Origin: Benincasa hispida
Lineage: Eukaryota; Streptophyta; Magnoliopsida; Cucurbitales; Cucurbitaceae
NCBI RefSeq assembly: GCF_009727055.1
Contig: NC_052353.1
Location: 43,976,444-44,040,443 of the forward strand
Direction of reading: 5' to 3'
DNA: 64,000 bases
Shown one piece after another: positions 40,463 to 51,725 of this stretch. Below the pieces are notes generated by a model. The model was not told the origin of the DNA. It did not search any database and was given only the letters and a program-made list of their open reading frames with translations. The translations under genes were made by a program, and so were the position numbers. Positions within the stretch are counted from its first letter, which is position 1, and each line of letters begins with the position of its first letter.

Positions 40463-41668
40463 AACAATGCTTGTCCTCAAGCATTCCAAAATAATTCTTT
40501 GTTATCTCGTTTGTCTTAAGTGTGCAGAGTTTGCCTCTCATCATATTCAGTCAAAAGCTTGAGATAAGAGTTTAGAAAATATAACTCAGATTGATTCTTT
40601 TCTAAAAGGACTAATGTTTAGTTTCAGGTGCAGCAGCCCTTTTATCATAACTCCTTTCATTTCTCAAATCATTCCTTTTTTTTTTCCTCTAAACCAGCAA
40701 TGCGTTAGATGTTTTTTTTTTTTTAAAAATAAATGCTGGATAAAAAGAAAAAAAAATTATGAACTTACTTACCCATGTGTTGTTCCAGGTATCCTACTTT
40801 CATTTTGGCTTGCCCCCACGGGTGTCATGCGAGCATCCAACTACGGGTGAGAGCCCTTCACAACTAAACTCATATCTAATATTCATGCATTTCAAGATAT
40901 AATTTTTTCAGACTAGATAGAGAAGTTATATGGGATGCATTGGTCTAGGAGACTTAACTTCGTTTTGGCTTGCCCCCACGGGTGTCATGCGAGCATCCAA
41001 CTACGGCTAAGGTGTTCCAACTAAACTCATGCCATTTTAAGGTTTTTCTTTTGAAGTAATGACAGAGGAGTTGCGTTTAACATTTTTCTTATTTTATTCC
41101 CTTTTATTTGCCATGTACCTGTTTGATGCATCTTGACTCGAATTTTCCTCATCCCTAAATTTGGAGATGAGCTATACTCATCCCAAATTTGGAGACGAGC
41201 TAAATCCTCATTGCTAAAAGAGAAACAAAATTTCAAAAAGCTTTTAGAGTCTGAAAGGAGTTTAAGACTTAAAGCTTGCACGCATTAGAAGGTAAACATA
41301 ACCTTTTTAGAGAAGTTTAGGCCTTATTGATTTTCCTAACGCCTACTCTATACTTATAGATTTCATATAATTGATATCATTGAGGTCAGGCAAAGCACAA
41401 GACTTAGAAAATATCTAAAGAACAAAAATCAAGTATGCCAAGGTCAAACACAAGAAACAAAATGATAGAAATTTTCTCATTCATTTTCATAAATTCACAT
41501 GAAGTAAACAAACAAGTCAAATAGATACAAAAGAACAATTAAATCAAAATACAAAAATAACCGAACACTCCAAAACTCTATTGTGCTGGCACGTCATCTC
41601 TGCGTTCTTCCTCAGGGTCTTCATCCATAAAATGCAAAGGGTTTTTAAGATGGGCAGATGTTGTAGAC

Positions 41669-41706
41669 CTGTCTCTTATACACATCTAGATGTGTATAAG
41701 AGACAG
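41669..41706. other. Sequencing-library junction adapter (artefact)
   Basis: A perfect 38-base palindrome consisting of CTGTCTCTTATACACATCT followed by its reverse complement, which is two Tn5 mosaic ends joined head to head. This is the known junction adapter of Nextera mate-pair libraries. The bases on both sides (from 41,619 and from 41,707, both starting CTTCATCCATAAAA) are near-duplicates. Confidence 0.97.
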
Positions 41707-41990
41707 CTTCATCCATAAAACGCAGGGGGTTTCTAAGATGGGTAGGCAGTGGAGGCAGAGCAAACATTCCAACCAAGATCTGATTGATGTATTGCGTTGT
41801 GTAAACAAATTGATCTTGCATCCGTCTTGTTTGCTACCTTAGATAATCCCTTAGAACTCGATTCTGTTGCTGAAGAACTTCGATAGACGCGGCCAGTGGT
41901 CTGAGCTGATCATTGATAAAAGTTTTCAACTCTTCTAAATCTGCGCTGCGTTGAGATGGTGTTGGTTCTTCATTTCTTCCAACTGGGTCT

Positions 41991-42446
41991 TCAAAATTTG
42001 CTGCGTTGCTTGACCCTAGTCCAGTTGGTTAAAAAATTATTGGAGGAGGCACAAAGTTGGGAATTGGACTTGGTGGGGGCGAAGGAAGGGAATAAAGGTT
42101 TGGAAGCGGCCGTAGATGACGGACGCGTCCTTGGTTTTGCAGGTGTTTTGGCCCTTGGGTTGGGGGTAGTTTTGGGTTTTGGTTGAGGGGTCTTGGCTGA
42201 AAGGGTAACGATGGTTTTGGAGGTTTTGGAAGGGAGTTTCGTGGGTGTTATGGAAGGTTTCGAAACAGACGGCCGCTGGGAAGAGGTAGCTCCGCCGTGT
42301 GTGGGTTTGGTTTGGGCAAGGGTTTTTGTGGTTTTTCTAGGGCTCAGGAGAGGTGAAATCGATATAGAGGATGAGGAATAGGAGCTTAACGGTGAGTCGT
42401 TCCCAAAGCTCACGGTTTGGTTCTGGCTATCTGAGGCGGACGACAT
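41991..42446 (-). CDS. Low-complexity frame at the Athila env position
   Basis: A 151-codon frame very rich in Ser, Thr, Pro and Lys (for example SSYSSSSISISPLLSPRKT, then PKPKTTPNPRAKTPAKPRTR). It begins with MSSASDSQNQ. No signal peptide or membrane segment is visible. It sits where Athila elements carry the third open frame, so it is probably the N-terminal remnant of that protein. Its basic, disordered composition does not by itself suggest an envelope function. The sequence after its end is scrambled by the adapter region. Confidence 0.4.
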   Translation of the reverse strand: MSSASDSQNQTVSFGNDSPLSSYSSSSISISPLLSPRKTTKTLAQTKPTHGGATSSQRPSVSKPSITPTKLPSKTSKTIVTLSAKTPQPKPKTTPNPRAKTPAKPRTRPSSTAASKPLFPSFAPTKSNSQLCASSNNFLTNWTRVKQRSKF

Positions 42447-43043
42447 TGTGACTGAAGAAGCTCGAACGAATCGGAAGCGAGGGAGATAGAGAGGTTAGGT
42501 TTACGGAGAGGTTAGGTTTTTTTTTCCTCTTTTTTTCTCTTTTTTGTTTTAGAGAAGTCGAGAGTGAAAATGAAGAAGAAGAAGGCTTTGAATCGCTGGG
42601 TCCTTTTATAGACTGAGAGAGAATTAGTGGCTGGCGTCTGTAATAAATATAAAGCTGAAGAGACGTCTCAGATTTCTAAACACTCGAGTGTTTTTGTGTT
42701 CTCGAGATGCGTCCCTTCAACTGGGCCATGTGTTAGACTTGCGTCTAACACATCCGTTATTCCTAACTCGATTATACACAACTTTGAAAGAGAAACAAAC
42801 AAGTTTCTAACTTTTATAAAAGTAAAAACAAAGAACAATCTTAAAACAACCAAACAAATAAATCAACAAACTCAAACATATCGTAAAATACAGAATGCAA
42901 AAAGATAAGGATAGAGGAAGCATCCTTGGAATATATGGCGATGCAAACGTAGGGATACTTCGACGTGGGCCTCAATTGGCTTTGCGTAGTGCGAATGATG
43001 ACTTTTGGCATTCCAGTCCATCTTCAAAGTAAGGCTTCACTCT

Positions 43044-43847
43044 CTAGTTGTTTACTTTGAATGCGTTGGTGCCATCTTCTCGTGTTATTTCCATAGCTCC
43101 ATATGGAAAGATTGTCTTAATGATAAAGGGTCCTAACCATCTGGATCTTAGTTTTCCTAGAAATAAATGCAGACATGAATTGAACAATAGAACTTTTTGG
43201 CCAACAACAAGTTCTTTCTTACTGATGCGTTGGTCATGCCAACGCTTTGTCTTTTCTTTGTACAGCTTTTTGTTCTCGTACGCGTTCAATCGCCACTCCT
43301 CGAGCTCATTCAGCTGAAGTTTGCGTTGAGCGCCCGCGGCGTCCAAGTTCATGTTTTGCTTCTTAACTACCCAAAACGCCTTGTGTTCCAACTCTAAAGA
43401 TAAGTGACAAGATTTTCCAAATACAAGAGAGTATGGCGACATACTTATAGGAGTTTTGTAAGCAGTCCTGTAGGCCCAGAGCGCTTCATCCAGCCTCTGT
43501 ACCCAATCCTTCCGCATTTCATTGACGACTTTCTCCAGGATAGACTTGATTTCTCGATTTGATACTTCCGCTTGACCCTTTTTTTGTAGGTGGTAGGCAA
43601 TGGCGATCTTGTGCCTAACATTATATTTTGCAAGTAATTTGGAAATGATGCGATTAATGAAGTGCGTACCTTCGTCGCTTATCAGGACTCTTGGCGTTCC
43701 ATAGCGTGTAAAGATGTTCCTGGTAAGAAACTTAGATACAGTGGACGTATCATTCCTAGCATAGGCTACTGCTTCTACCCACTTAGATACATAATCTACT
43801 GCAAGCAGGATGTACTGTTGGCCACAGAACAGGGGAAAAGGTCCCAT
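43044..43847 (-). pseudogene. Athila integrase core and C-terminal part
   Basis: A 267-codon open frame beginning [11 protein letters not shown]. The catalytic core runs [11 protein letters not shown] (first Asp), LISDEGTHF (second Asp), and [15 protein letters not shown] (Glu). It continues with the conserved [13 protein letters not shown] and [10 protein letters not shown] segments and the DNA-binding C-terminus ([10 protein letters not shown]). This stretch is intact by itself but is separated from the zinc-finger part by a TGA where a Trp is expected (about 43,853). Integrase inserts the element's DNA into the chromosome. Confidence 0.88.
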
Positions 43848-43944
43848 AAAATCTCTGCCTCAAACATCAAACAGCTCAATTTCAAGAATATTGTTCAAGG
43901 GCATTGCATCCCTTGAAGAAATATTCTTGGTGCGTTGACAGGGG

Positions 43945-44565
43945 TCACATTTTTCGAACAAACTCCCTCGCATCTTTAAAGAGGGTGGGCCAAAAGTATC
44001 CGCTTTGAAAGACCTTCGTTGCGGTTCTTTGCCCACCGAAATGCCCTCCGTAAGGAGAGTCATGACACTCAACTAAGATGCGTTGTGTCTCATCCTCCGG
44101 AACGCATCGATGCATTATGGAGTCAGGGTCTTGTTTATATAGAAACGGTTCATCCCAAAAATAAAACTTGCTGTCATGAATTAACCGCTTCTTTTGCTGA
44201 GAGTTGAAGTTCCCAGGGAATTGCTCGGTGGTTAAATAATTGACTATGTCTGCATACCAAGGTTCCCTGCCTTCAACTCTAAATAGGCTTTCATTAGGAA
44301 ATGCATCCTTGATTTCACCTTCTTGAGCTTGCATTTCTTGATTCTCTAGCCTGGACAGGTGGTCAGCCACCTGATTTTCTGTTCCTTTTCTGTCCTGGAT
44401 ATCAATATCAAACTCCTGTAGCCACAACACCCATCTTATCAACCTTGGCTTTGCATCGTTTTTGCTCATCAAGAATTTTATGACTGAGTGGTCGGTGTAT
44501 ATGGTGGCTGACACACCAACTAAGTAAGATTGAAACTTTTCAATGCCAAACACTACAGCCAACAT
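43945..44565 (-). pseudogene. Athila RNase H and integrase zinc-binding part
   Basis: A 206-codon frame. The RNase H section has [19 protein letters not shown] and a [20 protein letters not shown] end. The integrase N-terminal HHCC module follows ([17 protein letters not shown]), with the cysteine pair CDPCQ falling just downstream in another frame. It lies directly upstream of the integrase core. A frame break lies near 43,960. Confidence 0.85.
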
Positions 44566-44819
44566 TTATTTTTCAGTAGTGGTGTAGTGTTCCTGAGAGT
44601 CATTTAATGTTTTGGACGCGTAGAAGATGGGATGTATCAAATTACCTTTTTTTTGCTCTAACATTTATTCCTACTGCCACATCACTCGCATCGTACATGA
44701 GAATAAAACGCGTTCAGTCCGGTGCTATCAGTATTGGAGTTGTCGTCAACGCATACTTCAAGGTTTCAAACATGTCAGTGCAATCCTCATTAAAGTCATA
44801 AGGCCGTTTTGCCTCTAGT

Positions 44820-45803
44820 AATGCGCTCAGAGGTCGCGCAATCTGAGAAAATCCTCTAACAAACCGTCTATAGAAGCCGGCATGCCCTAGAAAACTTCGT
44901 AAAGTTTTAACATATGATGGTGGTGGAAGTTTTTCTATGACATCTATTTGTCTTCATTTACTTCCAAGATAGCCTTAGATACTTTGTGACTTAAGACAAT
45001 TCCTTCAGTCACCATGAAGTGACATTTCTTCCAATTCAGCACCAAGTTTGTTTCCTCGCATCGAGCGAGGACGGCCTCCAAATTATCTAGGTATGATTGG
45101 AGTGATTCTTCAAAGACTGAAAAGTCGTCCATGAAGACTTCAACGGTCTTTCTAGGAAGTCAGAGAAGATAGCCATCATACATCTTTGAGATGTCCCAAG
45201 TGCGTTACATAGCCCAAAGGGCATGCGTCTGAATGCAAATGTTCCAAAGGGACAAGTAAACGTAGTCTTCTCCTGATCTTCCAGATCTATCAGAATCTGG
45301 TTGTAACCAGAGTATCCATCGAGAAAGCAATAAAAATCTTTGTTTACAAGTCTGTCAAGCATTTGATTGATGAAAGGAAGAAGGAAGTGGTCTTTCTTAG
45401 TTGTTGCGTTGAGTTTCCTGTAATCCATACAGATGAGCCAGCCCGTGACAATCCTCGAGGGTATGAGTTCATTATTGCTGTTGACTATCACGGTCGTTCC
45501 CCCCTTCTTAGGAACGCATTAGACTGGACTTACGCAGCTATTGTCGGATATAGGATAAATAACTCCCGCGTCCAACCATTTTAAAATTTTTTTCTTGACC
45601 ACTTCTTTCATTATGGGGTTCGGCCTTCTTTGAGGCTTGATTAATCCCAACTTCCCTTCTTCCAACCTAATCTTATGCATGCAATAGGATGGACTAATGC
45701 CACGGATATCTGCAAGCGTCCAGCCTATTGCACGCTTGTGCTTTTTCAGCATCTGCAAGAGAGATTGCTCATTAGGCTCTGTAAGGTTTGCGGAAGTGAT
45801 CAC
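44820..45803 (-). pseudogene. Athila reverse transcriptase, split by frame breaks
   Basis: The N-terminal part (45803-45519) has KEVVKKKILKWLDAGVIYPI. The palm (45491-45087) has CMDYRKLNATTKKDHF, DGYSGYNQI and FGTFAFRRMPFGLCNA. The catalytic FMDDFSVF segment continues in another frame at 45132-44944 as MDDFSVFEESLQSYL and NWKKCHFMV. Thus RT is recognisable throughout but needs frame changes near 45,505 and 45,130, and ends in degraded sequence toward 44,820. Confidence 0.87.
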
Positions 45804-46228
45804 AGATAAAGTGTTGTTGGTTCAAGGAATGCATATTTCAAGTGTCCAGGTAACTGTTTCAACTCGAGTTCTGGTGGTTCTTCAAATGAAGGATGCGTTG
45901 GTTTTGTTCGTAGCTCACTCAGACTTGGCGGCTCTGATTCTTCTAGGTTTTCCTCCAATGCGAGGACCTTACATACATGAGTCTCTTCTTCAGTCAACTC
46001 AATACTGTTGATTTGACAATCTTCACTATTTGGGAACTTTAATGCATTGAGCACATTAAACTTCACCTCTTCATTGTCCACGAACATAGTTAATTCGCCT
46101 TTATTCACATCAATTAAAACTTTCCCAGTAGCTAAGAAGGGGTATCCAAGGATAATTGGCACCTCTCTATCTGCTTCATAGTCCAAGATAATAAAGTCTG
46201 CTGGGAATATGAGATTGTCAACCTTCAC
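45800..46228 (-). pseudogene. Athila protease region
   Basis: A frame of 142 codons containing FIILDYEADREVPIILGYPF followed by LATGKVLIDV, the C-terminal half of the retropepsin-like domain of Athila elements. The Asp-containing N-terminal half lies just upstream in a different frame (around 46,330-46,440). The domain would release pol enzymes from the polyprotein. Confidence 0.75.
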
Positions 46229-46349
46229 CAGAACGTCTTCAATCTTCCCTTATGGGTACTTAATTGTTCTGTCAGCGAGCTGAAGAGTAATAGAATTAGG
46301 TTGTGCTTCACCAATCCCTAATTTCTTAAAAATTGAAAGTGGCATGAGA

Positions 46350-48231
46350 TTAATGCTGGCTTCTAGATTGCACAATGCATGACCCATATCCAATCCTCCT
46401 ATCGAACAAGGAACTGTGAAGCTCCAGGGTCCTTCTCTTCTTTGGTAATGCGTTACACTCCTGCATTAGCACTATTACTTCATTCTCCCTGACTTTTCTC
46501 TTCTTTGTCAAAATGTCCTTAAAAAATTTGGCATATGTTGGCATCTGCTCCAAAGCCTCTATAAGTGGAATGTTGATATGCAGCTGCTTTAGGAACTCAA
46601 GAAAGCACTTGAATTTTTGTTCATCATTTTTCTTCATCAGATGCCTAGGGAATGGTGCGTTCAAAGTCATCTAAGGTTTTCCCGCGTTAGACGTACTAGG
46701 TTCTGAATGGCTTGTAGTCTCGGGCGTTTTTTCTTCTTGATCCATTGAACGTGTGTTCTTTCAAAGGACTGCTATTTCTTTGATTCATCCTTCTTTCTTC
46801 AAGAGCTCTTCCACTTCGCAACATCACCGTATGACATTGCTACTTTCCATTATTGTTCCCAGGTGTTTCAGTATTGCTAGTTCGAACTCCAGGCTGCCTG
46901 TTTTTCAACTCGCTCGCTATCCGCCCTACCTGAATTTCCAGGTTTCTGATAGATGACGCCTGGCTTTTCAGCAACGCGTCATTCTGGGCTATGTATTCCT
47001 TCAATAGGTTCTCAAGCAGAGATTCTGAGCTCGACACCTGTCCTCCTTTATTAAATAGCTATTGATGTTGTTGATGCGTTTATTGAAATGTAGGCGGTGG
47101 TCCATTCCTTTGCTGATGGTTCGCCCTTGGGTGGTGCTCCTGATGATTTCCTCCTGTCTAAGCAAAATTCGGATGGTTTCTCCATCCAGGATTATATGTA
47201 TTAGAGAATGGGTTGTTTTTGATAAAACATACTGACTGAGGGTTTTGTGGACATTCAGCATAGGATTGAGGATCTCCACATCCCACACAGCTAACCATGG
47301 GCTGCCCAGACGCCTCTACCTGATTCACCTTATGCTGATTTGGTACGTTTCCCAGCGTTATGTTCTGCAGAAGGCTGGTCATCATAGCCATTTGAGCAGA
47401 AAGTGTGGCTATTGTGTTGGAATCAATAGAATTAACGTTATGAGATCTCTTCTTCCTGTCAGCTCTTGCATCATACGTATCATCCACCCATTCCATATTG
47501 TGTTTAGCAATGTGGTCTAGTATCTCTTTAGCCTTAGTATAAGATTTGTCCATAAGTCCATCAGCTGCTGCTGCGTCTGCTGCCATCTGCGATGCTCTAT
47601 TTAGTCCTCCATAAAACGTCTCCATTTGGATAGTTAGAGGTAGCCCAAGGTTCGGGCAATTCTTGACCAAGCCCTTAAAACGCTCCCATGCGGTGCTTAA
47701 GGTCACAACATCTTCTTGTTCAAAGTTCATAATCTCTCGATGCCTCCTCGCGTTGGTGGTAGGTGGGAAGTATTTTTGCATAAATTTTTCCACCAACTTC
47801 TCCTAAGTGGTGATTTCACCAGGCTCCATTGAGCTCACCCATTGTTTTGCGTTATCATGCAAAGAATAGGGAAACAAGGACAACCTGATCGCCTTTGGGG
47901 TGATTCCAGGAATCACAAATGAATTACACGTTTTCAGGAAACGCTTCATGTGGGCGTGAGCATCTTCACCACAACCACCCCTAAATTGTCCAGTAGACTG
48001 GAGCATTTAGAGCATAACAGATTTCATCTCGAACTTGGTTCCATCCGGTGTTGGGTATATGATTCCTGGAGAGAAATCATACAGTACAGGGGATGCGTAC
48101 TCCCTCATGGGACACATACTACTATTCGCCATCAGGATCAGATACTGTGCAACATGAGTTAGTTGCTGATTTGCTTTTTCTTCTGCCATTGCTTGTTGTC
48201 TGTTCTGCTGTCTGAGAAATTGCTGCCTCAA
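46350..48231 (-). pseudogene. Athila gag with in-frame stops
   Basis: One reading frame can be followed from 48231 to 46840 through five stops: TAA 48007-48009, TAG 47803-47805, TAG 47158-47160, TAA 47080-47082, TAG 47059-47061. Recognisable parts are TGQFRGGCGEDAHAHMKRFL and LFPYSLHDNAKQWV (gag core), RFKGLVKNCPNLGLP, and a single CVGCGDPQSYAECP knuckle. A further piece (46670-46350, LHINIPLIEALEQMPTYAKF) leads toward the protease in another frame. Each in-frame stop can be explained by a single C-to-T or G-to-A change from Gln or Trp. Confidence 0.85.
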
Positions 48232-48450
48232 CCTCTGACGACGGTTAAATCGGTTCCTACGCTGGAAGGTCCTTTCAATCTCGGGGTCGTATCTGAGTTT
48301 AGGAGTTCTCTACCTGCTCATAAACGTTCACAAGCTTAGACTTAACTTGTAATACTCCCTCGACCGAAGTGCACAATTTTGCAAAGAAATAGCCCACTTG
48401 TTTTCCTATAACAGATACAAACGAAATTTTTTGTTAGTTTTGTTTCTGAA

Positions 48451-48472
48451 TCCCTAGCTACGGAGCCAAAAA
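48451..48472 (-). promoter_or_regulatory. Primer-binding site of the Athila-like element
   Basis: On the - strand TTTTTGGCTCCGTAGCTAGG follows the end of the 5' LTR after two bases. It resembles the usual Athila/Tat primer site (TGGCGCCGTTGCCGGGG) with several substitutions. Confidence 0.6.
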
Positions 48473-48474
48473 CT

Positions 48475-50057
48475 TGTTCATTGCTATCGTGATTCGTTCT
48501 AGGAGTGTATTGTATAAACTAAATTGGAAGAATAAGTTCTAAGTGTAAGTGATGCGTTTATGCTTTGATGCGTTTAAGTAAATGTAGCGCATTGGAGCGT
48601 CAGATATACGCAACAGAACGCACATAACTCTTTCTAATGACGTTCAAGTTTTCCTAAACCAGACCCAAGTATAAATCTAATTTAGGTTCCTGGTAAGTCC
48701 AGGGTCGAACTCAGGGATTCAGTTAACCAAACGCAGACCTTGCATTGTATCTACTGTAGGGGTTTTCCTAAATAAATGTGAGAAATGTGTTATTTACACT
48801 AAATTGTTGTGCCTATGCAAGAGATGCAAAAGAGTTGGGTAGTTAGTGATGGATCATGTGAGAATGGAGTTTAATGTAAGTGGATGCGTCGATCTAAGAT
48901 GAATGTACACAAACCAGGATGTGATGTGGATGAGATGGAGTGATTTGCTTATCTTTTGTTCATGCGTTAGACTTTATTCAACATTTCTCAATGCGAATAA
49001 CATACAAAACCTATCTCTAGGATGCATGCGTCTAACACATAATGCAATAGACACCAGTAAGTCTATCTCTAACTGTACTAGGCATCCTACTTGATGCAAC
49101 TTAGTTATTCTCTCGAATAATCTAAGTTAAAGATTCTTTTTACCAATTTGTCAAGTTGGCTTGAGCGTTGGAATGAAGTTTGGCATAAAGTATTAATGCA
49201 TTCAACATAAACAACAAATAAACAATGGCAAGTATGATGGATCAAATATATGAATTTTATAAAGAAACAGAGAGTCTTTACAAAAGCAATATTTAATCAA
49301 ATGAAATAAAAACGATAAATGAGATGAAGGAAGTTGAGTCAAGCTAAAGAATACAATCTCTTGTATTTCTTTGGCTCAATCTCGTTGTGTACAATCACTT
49401 GTATAGGAATTTGATGAAGTGTCTTTCTCAAGAGTAACTTTCTCCGCTCCCTGACCGGTGGTAGTGGTGGTTTTCAACCCTTCTGATCGTCTAGCACCAC
49501 AGCACAACTTCTAAGAACTAAAACTATGACTACAATATACAGAGAGTAAGGATCTTGATAATTTCTGAACTTCTTGACTCTGGAGGGACTTCATCTATTT
49601 ATAGGCGTTGGTCACGTCCACTTGGTGAATGGGCAGCATTAAAGTCCATGCCCTGATTAACCGTCTGACTCTTGTAAGCTTTTTAGACGCCACCTGTTGC
49701 GTGGAAGCTTTTCAGACGCTGCCTGCTGCAGGTGCCTATACTTGCAAGTGGTGATGTGACACAATCAGTCTAGAGCAATGAATATTCTCTGCGTTGAACT
49801 CCCTCCGACGCATGGCCCATGTGTTAGAGCTTTTCCTGCGGCACTTGTCTAATGCGTTAGCGTTAATCATTGCATTGAAATCCTGCAATACAATGCGTTA
49901 ATACCACGATATTTAGTAATAAAACTTCTTTTGCATGAGTTTGCTAATGTTTGAATAAATCCACGTGTTTCTTCTAAAAATAAGGAGAATCTATCATTAA
50001 AAACCTTAGTTGTTCCAACTTAAGAGCAAAAATAACTTGTATTTCTACAGGTTATCA
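48475..50057 (-). repeat. 5' LTR of the Athila-like element
   Basis: 1583 bp; the partner of 38828-40447. On the - strand it starts TGATAACCTGTAGAAATAC. It lacks the roughly 37 bases present near 39.3 kb in the 3' LTR. Promoter elements are expected in it but none was pinned down. Confidence 0.92.
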
Positions 50058-50062
50058 CCTTT

Positions 50063-50986
50063 CTAGGTAGGTTTCCAGGTAGGAGTGTTCCATTTTTGTC
50101 AGCTTAAATACCCTAGCCTAGACAGAACCCGCCTTAGACAAAAGGTCCTTATAGATAGATTTAATACAAATTTAATCTTTTATGAAAATCAATTTAATCC
50201 TATTAAATCAATTTAAAAGATTAAACTTAGGTATCTAATCGCATTAGAACCAGGAACTTAGGTCTATCTCAATTCAATTTTAAAACCCTTTTAAAACATG
50301 AGTTCACCTAAGTTCGCATGCAACTATTTCTTATTGATTTTAGTTCTAATTTCCATTATAACACTTATAACAGAAACAACTAAAACCATTCACAATGCAA
50401 AGCAACACATACAAGACATTCATAACTCTTATAAATAAGCCTAAGTGTTATGCTCCATGCATTGTTCATTCATTGCTACTTTTAAATAACACTTATATAA
50501 CAAAGCAATGAACCAAACATACATACTCTCATACACCCTTATATTATAACTCTTATAATATAAAGATGATGCATGAATATGCTTAATGTATGCATAAATA
50601 TAACGCTTATATTTCATGATGCATGAGCATGCTTTCTTTTAGTTTCATCATGCCAATAACTATATTATAAACTTATAATATATGATGCATGAATAAAATG
50701 CATAAACTAAGGTGGGTTTTATATCTATAAGTCATACACTATGGCATATAAACAAACGTACATCTCATGTATATTAAATAAAAGTTGATGAACCAGGATA
50801 ATTAGCCTCAAATTCTAAAAAAACAAAGCTAACTATTACAAAGAACAATGAGTCTCTGGTTCAAACAGGCGAATGGGTCTTGAACCGCCTGGCGAAGAAC
50901 GTGTCTCCTTGATTGCGTATCAAATCCTTGTGATCGCCTACATAATAGAGTAAACACTTTACTCAATCATTTAGTAACGCTGTATG
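50063..50986 (-). mobile_element. Leader of copia copy 1, continued
   Basis: Continues the leader from 38,822 once the Athila element and one CCTTT are removed (TTCACCTTTCTAGGTAGG matches the reverse complement of uninterrupted copy A near 63,430). It carries repeated TATAACACTTATA words with GATGCATGA between them. It stops abruptly where the LTR of copy A begins at 50,987, short of the primer site, so copy A either inserted here or was joined here. Confidence 0.8.
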
Positions 50987-51527
50987 TGTTGGGTTGGTGT
51001 TCTAATTCTCCCGGAGTCTCGTAGTTTGGAAACAATTTTGTACACATTGTTATTAATAAAATAAATGTTATTTTATTTGCATTCACTCATATCCAATAAA
51101 CTAAGATCCGTTGTTATTTCATGTAAACTTAAGCATGAATATGAGATATACAAGTGGATCATGCCTTAAGTAATGACCTAAATGGTCTGTAGTATAAGGA
51201 TAAAAGAGGGATACCTTATCCTAGTGACACTACGGATACGACCCGCCTTGTAGATAGTTACAAATGTTGTAACGTGCTACAAATGGTCTGATCCTGACCA
51301 TTCATGTGGAGACATGCGAGCGGGGGTGTCCTATACAAAGAGTTTGTATAAGACTGGATCACGAGATGATTAGTCTCTTTATATAACGCTGTTGATAAAT
51401 GAGACTTACATTTTACTAAAATGACCATAGATGACATGACCTTAATCCTGAGTGTTTTGGGAACTTCTGCCTATGAGGGTGGTCCTTTGATTAGTATGGG
51501 TGAGAGTAGCCAAATTGCCAACTTAAC
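50987..51527 (+). mobile_element. 5' LTR of copia copy A, first part
   Basis: Starts TGTTGGGTTGGTGTTC and follows the family LTR in + orientation up to about 51,527, where copy B interrupts it. The rest of the LTR is at 58,987-60,488. The last 46 bases here (51482-51527) are repeated with four differences at 58,987-59,032. Confidence 0.8.
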
Positions 51528-51725
51528 AACCTTATTAATTTATAAACTACGAGTTTTAGGACATAAAATCCAACAAACTCCCACTTGGACTAAAACTCCT
51601 AGTGAAGTGTCACAATGTTGAATTTAAGTGAGAAACATATGAGTACAATAAACATATGAATACAATAAACTAGGGCATATAACCAAAAGTTCTCCCACTT
51701 GTCCTAGTTTATAAACTTCGTAAAC

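Larger units (their letters stand above)
40463..43040 (-). other. Spacer between integrase and 3' LTR of the Athila-like element
   Basis: In Athila elements this interval holds an env-like open frame and untranslated DNA. Here it contains one moderate frame (41991-42446, listed separately), a 44-base exact direct repeat (40803-40846 and 40963-41006, around GCCCCCACGGGTGTCATGC), short CCAAATTTGGAGA repeats near 41,155-41,200, and an artefactual adapter at 41,669-41,706. Confidence 0.6.
38828..50057 (-). mobile_element. Athila-like Ty3/gypsy retrotransposon, full length, defective
   Basis: An 11,230-bp element with LTRs at 38828-40447 and 48475-50057. It is flanked by the 5-bp duplication CCTTT (38823-38827 and 50058-50062) and has ends TG..CA. 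Order on the - strand: 5' LTR, primer site, gag, protease, RT, RNase H, integrase, a spacer of 2.6 kb with an env-position frame, polypurine tract, 3' LTR. The integrase and gag style ([16 protein letters not shown] core, long gag with a SAQMAMMTSLL segment) is that of the Athila/Tat branch. It is inserted in the leader of copia copy 1. The LTRs are alike apart from scattered substitutions and a gap of about 37 bases, so the insertion is fairly young. All large genes contain stops or frameshifts. Confidence 0.92.

Noticed and set aside
43048..43397. + strand frames opposite the Athila integrase
   Set aside because: Antisense shadows of the integrase frame.
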